Source: Caulobacter ginsengisoli (GTDB lineage: Bacteria; Pseudomonadota; Alphaproteobacteria; Caulobacterales; Caulobacteraceae). Taken from it: a DNA stretch of 64,000 nt. A program made the translations under genes and the position numbers. This document shows positions 51,042-62,290 of the stretch, piece after piece. Positions within the stretch are counted from its first letter, which is position 1. Each line of letters opens with the position of its first letter. The stretch lies in assembly GCF_030814835.1 (NCBI RefSeq), contig NZ_JAUSVS010000002.1:496001-560000 (forward strand), written 5' to 3'. The notes beneath the pieces are model-generated. The model was not told the origin of the DNA, searched no databases, and saw only the letters and a program-made list of their open reading frames with translations.

Positions 51042-52448
51042 TTACTCCGCGGCGGCCGAGGCGACTGCGCCGCGCCAGGCGTCAAGGTCGTCCAGGGCGC
51101 GCAGGGAGGCAAGCCGCTTGCGGGCCCGGCCTCGCTCGGCCGGCTTCAGGCGGCGGCCATCGTCGGCCTTCTTCGGCGTGGCGTCCTCGATGGGCGGCAA
51201 CAGGCCGTAGTTGATGTTCATCGGCTGGAAGCTGGCGGGCTGGCCTTCGAGGTGGCCGCCGGTGATGTGGTTGACCAGGGCGCCCAGCGCCGTGGTGGCC
51301 GGCGGGGCTTCCAGGGCCTGGCCCAGGCGCTCGGCGGCGGCCAGGCGGCCGGCCAGCAGCCCGATGCCGGCGCTTTCGACATAGCCCTCGACCCCGGTGA
51401 CCTGGCCGGCGAAGCGCAGGCGGGGTTGGACCTTCAGCCGCAGCTGGCGGTCCAGCAGGCGGGGGCTGTTGAGGAAGGTGTTGCGATGCAGCCCGCCCAG
51501 CCGGGCGAACTGGGCGTCCTGCAGGCCCGGGATGGTGCGGAAGACCTCGGTCTGGGCGCCGTGCTTCAGCTTGGTCTGGAAGCCCACCATGTTCCACAGC
51601 GTGCCCAGGGCGTTGTCCTGTCGCAGCTGGACGATGGCGTAGGCCTTCTCGGTAGGATTATGGGCGTTGGTCAGGCCCACCGGCTTCATCGGGCCGTGGC
51701 GCAGGGTCTCGCGGCCGCGCTCGGCCATCACCTCGATGGGCAGGCAGCCGTCGAAATAGGGGACGTTCTCCCACTCCTTGAACTCGGACTTGGGCCCGGC
51801 CATCAGGGCGTCGATGAAGGCCTCGTACTGGGCCTTGTCCATCGGACAGTTGATGTAGGCGGCTGCGTCGCCCCCCGGGCCTTCCTTGTCGTAGCGTGAC
51901 TGGCGCCAGGCCACGCTCATGTCGATGCTGTCGAGATGGATGATCGGTGCGATGGCGTCGAAGAAGGCCAGCTGGCCCTCGCCGGTCAGGTCCAGGATGG
52001 CCTGCGCCAAGGCCGGAGAGGTGAGGGGGCCGGTGGCGACGATGACGCTGTCCCAGTCGGCGGGCGGCAGGCCGGCGATCTCCTCGCGGGCGATGGTGAT
52101 CAGCGGATGGGCCTCGATGCGCCGGGTGACCTCGGCCGAGAAGCCGTCGCGGTCGACCGCCAGCGCCCCGCCGGCCGGCACCTGGCTGAGGTCGGCGGCG
52201 GCCATGATCACCGAGTCCAGCCGCCGCATCTCGGCGTGCAGCAGGCCCACGGCATTGTGCTCCCAGTCGTCGGAGCGGAACGAGTTGGAGCAGACCATCT
52301 CGGCCAGGCCGTCGGTCTGGTGGGCGTCGGTGCCGCGAATGGGCCGCATCTCGTGCAGGATCACGGGCGCCCCGGCCTGGGCCGCCTGCCAGGCGGCCTC
52401 CGAGCCGGCCAGGCCGCCGCCGATGACGTGGATGGGTTTTTGGGTCAT
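51042..52448 (-). CDS. trmFO: Methylenetetrahydrofolate-tRNA-(uracil-54-C5)-methyltransferase
   Basis: The 468-residue flavoprotein makes ribothymidine at tRNA position 54, with methylenetetrahydrofolate as carbon donor. The FAD motif [18 protein letters not shown] (about 6-23) is followed by [20 protein letters not shown] (about 38-57), with the conserved Cys region, and later [15 protein letters not shown], all TrmFO signatures (formerly Gid). The gene diverges from the membrane-protein array across 105 bases and is followed by the ICMT-like gene. Confidence 0.94.
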   Translation of the reverse strand: MTQKPIHVIGGGLAGSEAAWQAAQAGAPVILHEMRPIRGTDAHQTDGLAEMVCSNSFRSDDWEHNAVGLLHAEMRRLDSVIMAAADLSQVPAGGALAVDRDGFSAEVTRRIEAHPLITIAREEIAGLPPADWDSVIVATGPLTSPALAQAILDLTGEGQLAFFDAIAPIIHLDSIDMSVAWRQSRYDKEGPGGDAAAYINCPMDKAQYEAFIDALMAGPKSEFKEWENVPYFDGCLPIEVMAERGRETLRHGPMKPVGLTNAHNPTEKAYAIVQLRQDNALGTLWNMVGFQTKLKHGAQTEVFRTIPGLQDAQFARLGGLHRNTFLNSPRLLDRQLRLKVQPRLRFAGQVTGVEGYVESAGIGLLAGRLAAAERLGQALEAPPATTALGALVNHITGGHLEGQPASFQPMNINYGLLPPIEDATPKKADDGRRLKPAERGRARKRLASLRALDDLDAWRGAVASAAAE

Positions 52449-52506
52449 GGCGTCTCAATAGGCGTGGTGGGCGCCAGGGCCAAGCCGGTTGCGATGGCGC
52501 CCGCGC

Positions 52507-52534
52507 CCGTTTTGTGATGCTGTCGGCAAAACGG
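52507..52534. promoter_or_regulatory. Inverted repeat CCGTTTTG-N12-CAAAACGG
   Basis: A perfect 8-bp inverted repeat with a 12-base spacer (52507-52514 and 52527-52534) lies 20-47 bases upstream of the first gene of the membrane-protein array, in the divergent region shared with trmFO. It could be an operator or a leader hairpin. No regulator gene is nearby. Confidence 0.4.
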
Positions 52535-52553
52535 AGTTCTTCGGGAGGGGCTC

Positions 52554-53477
52554 ATGGCTAAATTCGACGTGGCCGACGCCGCATTGGCGGGGTTCGGTGT
52601 GATCCGGCGCAAGCCGCTGGCGGTGCTGGTCTGGGGGCTGGTGATCTATGTGCTGGCCATCGTGCCGGCCATCGGCATCATCGGCGCGCTGTTCAATTTC
52701 GTCCATCAGATGAGCGAGATCGCCCGCAGCGGCGTCGAGCCCAGTCCACATGATATCCTGAGGGCGGAGAGCCAGCTCTTCTTCCAGAATCCGCTGGCGA
52801 CGATCGGCAGCCTGCTGGTGCGGGTCCTGCTGGCGGCGGCGATCTGCCGGGCCGTCGTGACGCCCAAGGACGACCGCTTCTTCTATCTGCGGCTGGGTCG
52901 GGGCGAGCTGATGCTGGCCCTGGTCATCATCGTCGCCGCCGTCCTGCTGACCCTGGCCATCATGGTCTATGCGGGCGTGGCCGTGGCGCTGGGCTTCCTG
53001 GCCTACAAGATTTCGCAGGGCGTCATGATCGCTTGGTGCATCATCGCCGCCATTGGCTACATCGTTGGCCTGATCTGGGTGCTGCTGCGCTTCTCGCTGA
53101 TCGCCCCCGCCAGCGTCATCGAGAAGGAATTCCGCCTGTTCGAGTCCTGGCGGCTGACCAAGGGTCACGCCGGTTCGCTGTTCCTGGTTGGCCTGCTCAA
53201 CCTGGTCGTTGTCTTCCTGGTTCAGTCCCTGCTCAGCGCCCTGCTGTTTGGGGTGGGCGGGGTGGCGCTGATCAGCACCAACGCCATGGGCAGTCTCACC
53301 GAGGCCAACATCGAGGCCTTCTTCAGCCAGCCGCCCGGCGTGGTCACCCAGCAACTCCTGCCCTGGTTCCTGGGGTTGGGGCTGATCGTGGCGATGGTCG
53401 CCTCGGTGATGATCACCGTGGCGATGGCGCCCTGGGCCCATGTCTACAAGGCGCTGACGGAGCCGGTGGAGGGTTAA
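52554..53477 (+). CDS. Polytopic membrane protein, array paralogue 1 of 4
   Basis: The 307-residue protein has about six hydrophobic spans. It shares five motif positions with three neighbouring genes: ALAGFGVIRRKPL near the N-terminus, AAAICRAVVTP (about 94-104), YLRLGRGELM, LFESWRLTKGHAGSL (about 195-209) and APWAHVYKAL at the C-terminus. The layout resembles the GPDPase_memb/YciC-like superfamily of unknown function. GGGAGGGG precedes the ATG. Between the spans are charged loops that could contact lipid head groups. No catalytic residues are obvious. Confidence 0.7.
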   Translation: MAKFDVADAALAGFGVIRRKPLAVLVWGLVIYVLAIVPAIGIIGALFNFVHQMSEIARSGVEPSPHDILRAESQLFFQNPLATIGSLLVRVLLAAAICRAVVTPKDDRFFYLRLGRGELMLALVIIVAAVLLTLAIMVYAGVAVALGFLAYKISQGVMIAWCIIAAIGYIVGLIWVLLRFSLIAPASVIEKEFRLFESWRLTKGHAGSLFLVGLLNLVVVFLVQSLLSALLFGVGGVALISTNAMGSLTEANIEAFFSQPPGVVTQQLLPWFLGLGLIVAMVASVMITVAMAPWAHVYKALTEPVEG

Positions 53478-53562
53478 TTCGTTAAGGGGTTTGAGAGGCC
53501 CGGCGGTCTAGACTGAAAGTCCGGGCGATTCGTCCGTTCAATTCAGTCTCAGACCGTTGCGC

Positions 53563-54480
53563 ATGTCCGACTTTTCGCCAACCGACGCCGCCTTCGAGGG
53601 CTTCAGGATCATCCGGGACAAACCCGGCGCGACGCTGGGCTGGACGGCCTTCGGCTTCCTCTGGTTCCTGCTGCTGGTCGGGGTGCTGTCCACGGGTCTG
53701 CTGACCCACCTGACCGAGATCAGCCGCGAGCTGCGGCCCACGGGCGGCGGCCGCGACTGGGAAGAACTGGCCGCCCGGTTCGGCCCGGCCGCCACGGTGG
53801 GCTTCATCCTGTCGTTCGCCATCTACTGCATCATCAAGTCGGCCATCTACCGGGCGGTGCTGCATCCCGACTGGCGGGGCCTGTCGCACCTCAATCTGGG
53901 CAAGGACGAGCTGAGGGTCTTCGGGGTCGAGCTGGCCTCGCTGCTGATCCTGGCCGCCTACTGGGCCATCGGTTTCGCCCTGGTGGTGCTGGTCACCCAG
54001 CCGCTGGCCTGGCCGCTGCGGTTCCCGATCCGGCTGCTGCTGGGCTTTGTGCTGATGGCGGGCTGGGTGTGGTGGGGCGTTCGGCTGGCCCTCAACAAGG
54101 TAGCCTCCTATGCCGAGGCCCAGGTGAGCGTCTTCGGATCCTGGGCTCTGACCCGGGGCCGGTTCTGGCCGTTGCTGGGCATGTTCCTGGCCGCCGGCGT
54201 GATGGGCGTGCTGCTGGCCCTGTTCGGGCTGGCGGTCACCCTGGGCGTCATCCGGGCGGTCGGCCTCAGCGCCAAGGGCGCCGTCGAAGGGCATCTGGAC
54301 GTGGCCGGGGCCCTGGCGGCGCTGGGCAAGATCCTGCTGGCGGCGGCGGTCAACATCCTGGCGCTGATCCTGCAGCTGACCATCACCATCGCCCCGACTG
54401 CCCGAGCCTATGAGCGCATCAAGGCCGCCGGCGCCGCGCCGCCTTTAGCGTCCGCCGACGCTGCGCCGGCAACGGCCTAA
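53563..54480 (+). CDS. Polytopic membrane protein, array paralogue 2 of 4
   Basis: The 305-residue protein follows paralogue 1 by 85 bases and has the same plan: AAFEGFRIIRDKPG (about 8-21), KSAIYRAVLHPDWRG (about 90-104), LNLGKDELRVF, VFGSWALTRGRFWPLLG (about 189-205) and APTARAYERIKAAG at the end. Six or so membrane spans lie between. ATG 53563 is used, since the TTG six bases upstream lacks support. The stop overlaps the convergent GST gene by four bases. Confidence 0.7.
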   Translation: MSDFSPTDAAFEGFRIIRDKPGATLGWTAFGFLWFLLLVGVLSTGLLTHLTEISRELRPTGGGRDWEELAARFGPAATVGFILSFAIYCIIKSAIYRAVLHPDWRGLSHLNLGKDELRVFGVELASLLILAAYWAIGFALVVLVTQPLAWPLRFPIRLLLGFVLMAGWVWWGVRLALNKVASYAEAQVSVFGSWALTRGRFWPLLGMFLAAGVMGVLLALFGLAVTLGVIRAVGLSAKGAVEGHLDVAGALAALGKILLAAAVNILALILQLTITIAPTARAYERIKAAGAAPPLASADAAPATA

Positions 54481-55088
54481 GCGTTGGCGCTGGGCCGCGC
54501 CGCCAGGCCTTCCCGCCAGGCCGCCAGGTGCGTCGCTTCCGCCGGCGGCTCCAGCCCGGTGAAGCCGGCGAAGTCCAGGGTGGTCTGGGCGACGATGTCG
54601 GCCATGCTGTAGCGGCCCGCCAGATAGGGTCGGCCGTCGGCCAGTTCCCGGTCTAGCCACAGGCAGACGCGGGCGAAGATCTCGCGGTTGGACTCGCCGA
54701 ACTCGCGGTTCTGGGTCAGCAGGGCGGCGGTGAGCGGGTGGGCGTGGCGCCAGAACATGCCGACCGGCGTCATCAGCTGAAACTCGATGCGGCGGATCCA
54801 CATGTCGATCAGCGCCGCCTCCAGGGGCGTTTCGCCAAACAGCTTGGGCCCCTCGCAGGTGGCATCCAGATAGCGGCAGATCGAGACGCTTTCCGAGATC
54901 ATCGTGCCGTCGTCCAGTTCCAGCACCGGCACCTGGCCCAGGCTGTTGCGGGCCTTGTGCTCGGCGCTCTTGTGCTCGCGCTCGCGCAGGTTGACCCGGG
55001 TCTCGGGCAGGTCGATCCCCTTCTCGGCGATGAAGATGCGCACCCGGCGCGGATTGGGGGCGGGGTTTCGCTCGCCGTAGAAGATCAT
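54477..55088 (-). CDS. Glutathione S-transferase family protein
   Basis: The 203-residue protein has a thioredoxin-like N-domain (MIFYGERNPAPNPRRVRIF, then NSLGQVPVLELDDG about 49-62 and the SESVSICRYL glutathione-binding loop about 65-74) and an all-helical C-domain with GRYSMADIVAQTTLDF (about 157-172). The catalytic residue is not obvious (Tyr or Ser near residue 4). The gene is on the opposite strand inside the membrane-protein array, overlapping paralogue 2 convergently, and has no evident link to it. Confidence 0.88.
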   Translation of the reverse strand: MIFYGERNPAPNPRRVRIFIAEKGIDLPETRVNLREREHKSAEHKARNSLGQVPVLELDDGTMISESVSICRYLDATCEGPKLFGETPLEAALIDMWIRRIEFQLMTPVGMFWRHAHPLTAALLTQNREFGESNREIFARVCLWLDRELADGRPYLAGRYSMADIVAQTTLDFAGFTGLEPPAEATHLAAWREGLAARPSANA

Positions 55089-55174
55089 GGGTCGGCTCCG
55101 TTGGAAGAGCGCTTGTTGCCGACGGGGCGGGGTGTGTCTAGTCTCGCCTGATAGGTGAACCGCAGGGGGCTGCG

Positions 55175-56062
55175 ATGAAGGTCAATGTTGGCGGCGCTGT
55201 CGTCGAAGGATTCCGGGTTATCGGGCGCGAGCCGCTCAGCCTGGTCGGATGGGCGCTTGCCCTGGTCGGCTACTATATCGTCCAGTTTGTCGTCGGACTG
55301 ATCTCCGGCGGGCTGGGCGTGGGCATGATGGCCCAGATGTCCCAGCTCCGGACGGGCCAGTTCAACAGCGGCGCGGTCGGCGGCCTTCTCCTCATGTTCC
55401 TGATGATCATGGCGGTGGGTTATATCTTCTTCGGGATCGTCGGCTCGGCGATCTACCGGGCGGTGCTGGACCCGACCGGCAGCCGGGCCTGGGCCCGGAT
55501 GCGGCTGGGCGCGAACGAGTTTCGCATGGCCCTAACCCTGTTCCTGGTCACCCTGATCTATATCGTCTGGTACATCCTGACGGTGATCGTGCTGTTCATG
55601 CTGTTCCGCATGGGCGGCCTTGGCAACCTGCTGGGCTTCATCGCCGGGGTATTCTCAGCCCTGTCCTTCCTATCGCTTTTCGCCTTCGTGGGGCCTATGA
55701 CGCTGGACAAGGGCCGGATCAGCATCTTCCCGGCCGTCAGCGCCGCGGCGAGCAACTACTGGCGGCTGATGGGCATGAACGCCCTGCTCTGCCTGATGCT
55801 GATCGTCCTCTACATCGTGCTGGTCCTGCTGGTCCTCGTCCTCATGGGCGGCAGCATGGCGGCGCTTTCCAGCGGCGATCCGGCCCAGACCGAACAGGCC
55901 ATTCTGGGCATGTTCACCTCGCCGATCACCATCGTCTCGATCCTGATCGTGGGGCCGCTGCTGGCCGCGGTGGTGCAGGTTCTGTTCGTCAGTCCGGCCG
56001 CCCGCGCCTATGCGGACGTCGCTGGCTCCAGTTCGGCCCAGCAGGCCGAAGCGTTTAGCTGA
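55175..56062 (+). CDS. Polytopic membrane protein, array paralogue 3 of 4
   Basis: The 295-residue protein repeats the array plan: AVVEGFRVIGREPLSLVGW (about 8-26), GSAIYRAVLDPTGS (about 90-103), RLGANEFRMALTLF and SPAARAYADVAG near the C-terminus. The fourth motif is weaker (ASNYWRLMGMNALL), so it is the most diverged copy. Five or six hydrophobic spans are rich in Met, Val and Leu. It starts 86 bases after the GST start on the other strand and is followed, 10 bases after its stop, by the sulfotransferase-like gene, with which it is probably co-transcribed. Confidence 0.7.
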   Translation: MKVNVGGAVVEGFRVIGREPLSLVGWALALVGYYIVQFVVGLISGGLGVGMMAQMSQLRTGQFNSGAVGGLLLMFLMIMAVGYIFFGIVGSAIYRAVLDPTGSRAWARMRLGANEFRMALTLFLVTLIYIVWYILTVIVLFMLFRMGGLGNLLGFIAGVFSALSFLSLFAFVGPMTLDKGRISIFPAVSAAASNYWRLMGMNALLCLMLIVLYIVLVLLVLVLMGGSMAALSSGDPAQTEQAILGMFTSPITIVSILIVGPLLAAVVQVLFVSPAARAYADVAGSSSAQQAEAFS

Positions 56063-56072
56063 GGGCCCGACT

Positions 56073-56690
56073 GTGGTGCTGAAAGTCATTGGCGCGGGCC
56101 TTGGCCGCACCAGCACAATGTCGCTGAAACTGGCCCTGGAGCAGCTGGGCCTGGGTCGCTGCCACCATATGATGGAGGTGTTCGGCCGGCCGGAGGACAT
56201 CGACCTCTGGCGGCGGGCCGGAGAGGGCGAGGCGGTCGACTGGGAGGTGCTGTTCGACGGCTTCAGCTGCGCGGTCGACTGGCCTTCGGCCGAGTTCTAC
56301 GGCGTGCTGGCCCAGCGCTATCCCGACGCCAAGGTGATCCTGACTACCCGCGACGCCGACAGCTGGTTCAGGTCCACCCAGGCGACCATCTTCGCCGATC
56401 CGGACTTCAAGAACGCGCCGCCGGGCTTCGCAGCGATGGTCGCGGCGGTGATCGGCCAGAAGTTCGACGGCCGGCTGAACGACCGCGACCACTGCATCGC
56501 CGTCTATGAACGCCATAACGCCCAGGTGCGCGCCAGCATTCCCGCGGACCGCCTGCTGGAATACCACCCCGGCCAGGGCTGGGGGCCGCTCTGCGACTTC
56601 CTGGGCCTGCCGGTCCCGGAGGCGCCCTATCCAAAGGTCAACAGCACCGAAGAGTTCGTCCAGCGGCAGGCCGCCGCTGGACCCCACTGA
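56073..56690 (+). CDS. Sulfotransferase-family protein (Sulfotransfer_4-like)
   Basis: The 205-residue protein starts at a GTG (the next codon is also GTG) with the PAPS-binding-like loop IGAGLGRTSTMSLKLALEQL (about 5-24), followed by RCHHMMEVF, VILTTRDADSWFRST (about 89-103, 3'-phosphate Arg/Ser region) and ASIPADRLLEYHPGQGWGPLCDFLGL. These are the motifs of the group of small sulfotransferase-like proteins with unknown acceptors. It follows paralogue 3 at 10 bases. P-loop nucleotide binding is likely; the acceptor is not known. Confidence 0.83.
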   Translation: MVLKVIGAGLGRTSTMSLKLALEQLGLGRCHHMMEVFGRPEDIDLWRRAGEGEAVDWEVLFDGFSCAVDWPSAEFYGVLAQRYPDAKVILTTRDADSWFRSTQATIFADPDFKNAPPGFAAMVAAVIGQKFDGRLNDRDHCIAVYERHNAQVRASIPADRLLEYHPGQGWGPLCDFLGLPVPEAPYPKVNSTEEFVQRQAAAGPH

Positions 56691-56840
56691 GGCGGCCTGG
56701 TGGCGCAGCCTGGGCCCGTGATGCGATGTCCGGCCGCCGTATTCGAGTGAGACCGGCGCGAACGAGGGTTTCCTTGGCGGGTGGGACGGCTACCATCGCC
56801 CAAACGCCGGCCAGGCCGGCTCGATAGGGAGTAGGGGACC

Positions 56841-57767
56841 ATGGCATTTTCACCATCGGAGGTCGCGTTCGAGGGTTTCCGCCTGGCGCGGCAGCGGCCG
56901 CTGACGGTCGTAGCGCTGAGCGTGGTCGGGCTGGCCGCGGCCTTCGCCACCTACTGGGTCATGGGCGCCTCGGGCTACATGCAGGCGGTAAGCCAGGTCG
57001 CCGCCGCCGGGCCCAGCGCCGATCCCTCCGCGGCGCTTGGCCTGCTTCGGCCGATGTTCCTCTTCTTCGCCGGCTGTGCGCTGATCGGCTGTGTTTCGAC
57101 CGCGATTCAGGCCGGCGCCATCTATCGCGGCGTCCTTCGACCGCAGGAGCATGGCTTTCTGGGCCTGTCCTTTGGGGCCGACGAGCTACGGCTGTTGCTG
57201 CTGGGCGTGATCCTGGTGCTGCTGGGCACGCTTGTCGGCATCGCGCTGATCATCGTGCTGGCGATCGTGTTGAGCGTCCTGGGCGCTGTTCTGGGCGCGT
57301 CGGGCATGGTCGGCGGGGCGATCCTGATGGTCCTGCTCTCCTACGTGGTGATGGGGGTGGTTGCGCTCTGGCTGGGCGTGAAGATGTCGTTCGCCGGGCC
57401 GGCCACCTTTGCGCGCCGTGAGCTCAGCGTGTTCGCCAGCTGGTCGCAGACCAGGGGAAATTTCTGGAACCTGCTGGGCTGCTATTTCCTGGCCTTCATC
57501 CTGGCCCTGCTGATCGGCTTCATCATGTTCGTCGTCGGAGTGACGGTGGCCAGCGTCGTGGCCGGCGTGCCGTTCATGACCGCGGTGCGCGAGTTCTTCC
57601 CGAGCAAGCCGACCGGGTCGATGGACCTCTATTCGCCCGTACGCCTGACCTACACCCTGGTCTCGGCCTTGTTCGGCGGCCTGCTGAACATGGTGCTGAT
57701 GGCGCCGGCGGCCGAGGCCTATCGCCAGGTCGTTCAGACCGGGACGCAGGCCGACACCTTCAACTGA
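56841..57767 (+). CDS. Polytopic membrane protein, array paralogue 4 of 4
   Basis: The 308-residue protein carries the array motifs VAFEGFRLARQRPLTVVAL (about 8-26), AGAIYRGVLRPQEHG (about 92-106), LSFGADELRLLLLG, VFASWSQTRGNFWNLLG (about 197-213) and APAAEAYRQVVQ at the end. It is closest in motif 1 and 4 to paralogue 2. The 150-base gap upstream (56691-56840) separates it from the sulfotransferase gene and could hold a promoter. A hairpin follows between this gene and the convergent uvrA. Confidence 0.7.
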   Translation: MAFSPSEVAFEGFRLARQRPLTVVALSVVGLAAAFATYWVMGASGYMQAVSQVAAAGPSADPSAALGLLRPMFLFFAGCALIGCVSTAIQAGAIYRGVLRPQEHGFLGLSFGADELRLLLLGVILVLLGTLVGIALIIVLAIVLSVLGAVLGASGMVGGAILMVLLSYVVMGVVALWLGVKMSFAGPATFARRELSVFASWSQTRGNFWNLLGCYFLAFILALLIGFIMFVVGVTVASVVAGVPFMTAVREFFPSKPTGSMDLYSPVRLTYTLVSALFGGLLNMVLMAPAAEAYRQVVQTGTQADTFN

Positions 57768-57786
57768 CCCAAACGGTCATAGCGAC

Positions 57787-57817
57787 CAGGCCGGCGCGCG
57801 CCGTCGTCGCCGGCCTG
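57787..57817. terminator. Bidirectional terminator-like hairpin between paralogue 4 and uvrA
   Basis: CAGGCCGGCG (57787-57796) and CGCCGGCCTG (57808-57817) form a perfect 10-bp stem with an 11-base loop, located midway between two convergent stops. No clear T-run flanks it on either strand, so efficiency is uncertain. Confidence 0.5.
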
Positions 57818-57829
57818 TTCGAGTAGCTC

Positions 57830-60709
<2,880 letters not shown>

Positions 60710-60811
60710 GGGGTCTTTGGTAACGCGGGAGTTGGGAACGGGTTGTCAGGGCTCGCGCGTACGCGAGACGCAAGCGGCTATATGTAGTGCGCAGACTCGC
60801 CGATTGCACAA

Positions 60812-60826
60812 GAACATTTTGAGAAC
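60812..60826 (-). promoter_or_regulatory. LexA (SOS) box GTTC-N7-GTTC upstream of uvrA
   Basis: The reverse strand reads GTTCTCAAAATGTTC, an exact match to the alphaproteobacterial LexA direct repeat GTTC-N7-GTTC. uvrA is a classical SOS gene. The box is 103 bases before the uvrA ATG and 6 bases after the stop of the preceding same-strand gene. A TTGTGC and a downstream TACATA on the reverse strand may form the -35/-10. Confidence 0.85.
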
Positions 60827-60832
60827 TTCATC

Positions 60833-61360
60833 TCAGCGGGCCCGCTTGGCGGCGTCGGCCAGCATGGCGGTCAGCCCGACAACCGTGGGAATCGTCGGAA
60901 ACCGGGGATCGGCGTCGCAGACATTGCGCAGGACCAGCGCCAGCTCGCTATCGGCCTGCGCCTTCTCCCAGGGCTGGGGACTGTCGTAATAGTCCAGCTG
61001 CTCGCCATCCGCCGCGTGCAGGGCGCCGCGCTGCAGACTGAAGCGCCGGCCCTCGCAGTCGAACAGATAGAGGCCGCCCGCATAGGCCGCCGTCTTGCCC
61101 TTGAAGGGCCAGGGCGTGACGAAGGCGTCGATCACCCAGACCGCCAGCAGGCCATCCGCCTGTGGCGCTTCGGGCAGGGTGTGATAGCCGATCGACCGGC
61201 CGGCCGCCTTGTTGTCGGACTCGGCGACGTAGAGCAGCCGGGCGTTGACCGGGATGTCCCGTTCCAGGCGGCTGGCCGGGGCGGTCATCTGGGTCTGAAG
61301 TTGCGCCCGGGCGGGCGCCGCGCAGGCCAGCATCGCCAGCAGAATAAGGATCAGCCGCAT
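60833..61360 (-). CDS. Exported protein, surface-adhesin-E-like fold (tentative)
   Basis: The 175-residue product has a Sec signal (about 1-19, ending ARAQ). The mature part is about 150 residues of beta strands with [17 protein letters not shown] (about 99-115), then a Trp-containing PQPWEKA and a final Cys (LRNVCDADP, about 150). A two-Cys pattern with a Trp between resembles the surface-adhesin-E-like domain (Adhesin_E), but the match is only by eye. A periplasmic location is likely. It is upstream of uvrA on the same strand but separated by the LexA box. Confidence 0.6.
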   Translation of the reverse strand: MRLILILLAMLACAAPARAQLQTQMTAPASRLERDIPVNARLLYVAESDNKAAGRSIGYHTLPEAPQADGLLAVWVIDAFVTPWPFKGKTAAYAGGLYLFDCEGRRFSLQRGALHAADGEQLDYYDSPQPWEKAQADSELALVLRNVCDADPRFPTIPTVVGLTAMLADAAKRAR

Positions 61361-61463
61361 CGGTCCCCCCCGTGGACAGTCCGGAAGCCATATCGCGAGG
61401 CGCGAGCCAGTTCCACCGGCGCGGCTGATCCAGGGCCGGCGCGGCTTCGTATTTCTGGAGTCG

Positions 61464-61901
61464 ATGATCGTTCAGAGCCTTCCCGCCGCGCGCCGCGCCC
61501 CAATCCCGGGCCAGGCCCAGCTGTGGGTCTGCCGGACCCTCGGCCCGGCCTATGCCGCCTTCGGCGTCTTCCACCTGGTCGCCAGCCAGAGGTTTCTGCC
61601 GATCATGCCGGACTGGGTCCCGTACCCGCTGCTGGTCATCCAACTCACCGGCCTGGCCGAGATCGCCGGCGGGTTGGGCCTGCAGATTCCGGCTCTGCGG
61701 CGCTGGGCGGGGATCGGGCTGGCGCTGTATGCGGTCTGCGTCTTCCCGGCCAACCTTCACCACGCCTTCGACCATGTGACGGTGCCGGGGCTGCCGAGCA
61801 ACTGGTGGTACCACGGGCCTCGGCTCGCCCTGCAGCCGGTGCTGGTCTGGCTGGCCCTGGTGGCGGCGGGCGTGGTGCGGTGGCCAACGAAAAATGGCTG
61901 A
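61464..61901 (+). CDS. DoxX-like membrane protein
   Basis: The 145-residue protein has four hydrophobic spans: LGPAYAAFGVFHLV, LLVIQLTGLAEIAGGLGLQ (about 55-73, with the conserved Glu), GIGLALYAVCVFPANLHHAF, and a C-terminal span (LVWLALVAAGVVRW). The GLAEI and PANLHHAF motifs match the DoxX/DoxD-like family, whose members act in thiosulfate-quinone or related redox chains or are uncharacterised. No partner genes are nearby, so the function is open. Confidence 0.78.
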   Translation: MIVQSLPAARRAPIPGQAQLWVCRTLGPAYAAFGVFHLVASQRFLPIMPDWVPYPLLVIQLTGLAEIAGGLGLQIPALRRWAGIGLALYAVCVFPANLHHAFDHVTVPGLPSNWWYHGPRLALQPVLVWLALVAAGVVRWPTKNG

Positions 61902-61965
61902 ATCACCCCCTGGACCAGCCTGAGCTGGCTATGCCAGCTTGCCGCCGCAACGGGAGACGCTTCGA

Positions 61966-62175
61966 ATGGTCAAGGCCGAGTATTGGGATGTCACCGACGC
62001 CCAGGTGATCGAGAAGACCGGCCAGCCCCTGGCCCACTGGATGGGCGTGCTGGAGGCGTTCGGGGCGCGGGACAAGCCGTCCAAGGCGGCCGTGGATCTG
62101 CTGCAGAACGACCACGGCGTTCCCCGCTACTGGGCCCGCACCCTGACCACCCACCACCTGAAGCAGGGCCAGTAG
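61966..62175 (+). CDS. DUF4287 domain-containing small protein
   Basis: The 69-residue protein has the DUF4287 pattern: VIEKTGQPLAHWMGVLEAFGA (split about 14-35), DKPSKAAVDLLQNDHGVPRYWARTL, with the conserved Gly-Val-Pro and Trp-Ala. GGGAG lies about ten bases before ATG 61966. These small proteins are often fused or adjacent to DUF5655 proteins and are of unknown role. It stands alone between the DoxX-like gene and the next small gene. Confidence 0.8.
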   Translation: MVKAEYWDVTDAQVIEKTGQPLAHWMGVLEAFGARDKPSKAAVDLLQNDHGVPRYWARTLTTHHLKQGQ

Positions 62176-62290
62176 GCGTTTACCAAACCTGATCGCCAAG
62201 GCTTGATCTCGGGTTGCGCGGCAGGTCTTGCGGCGGCTTCGGAAAGGGACAACGATCAGGGTCCGATCGATCCACCCTGGAGATTCCGCC

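Noticed and set aside
53475-53486. TTAATTCGTTAA considered as a CtrA site
   Set aside because: Spacing between the TTAA halves is four, not seven, bases.
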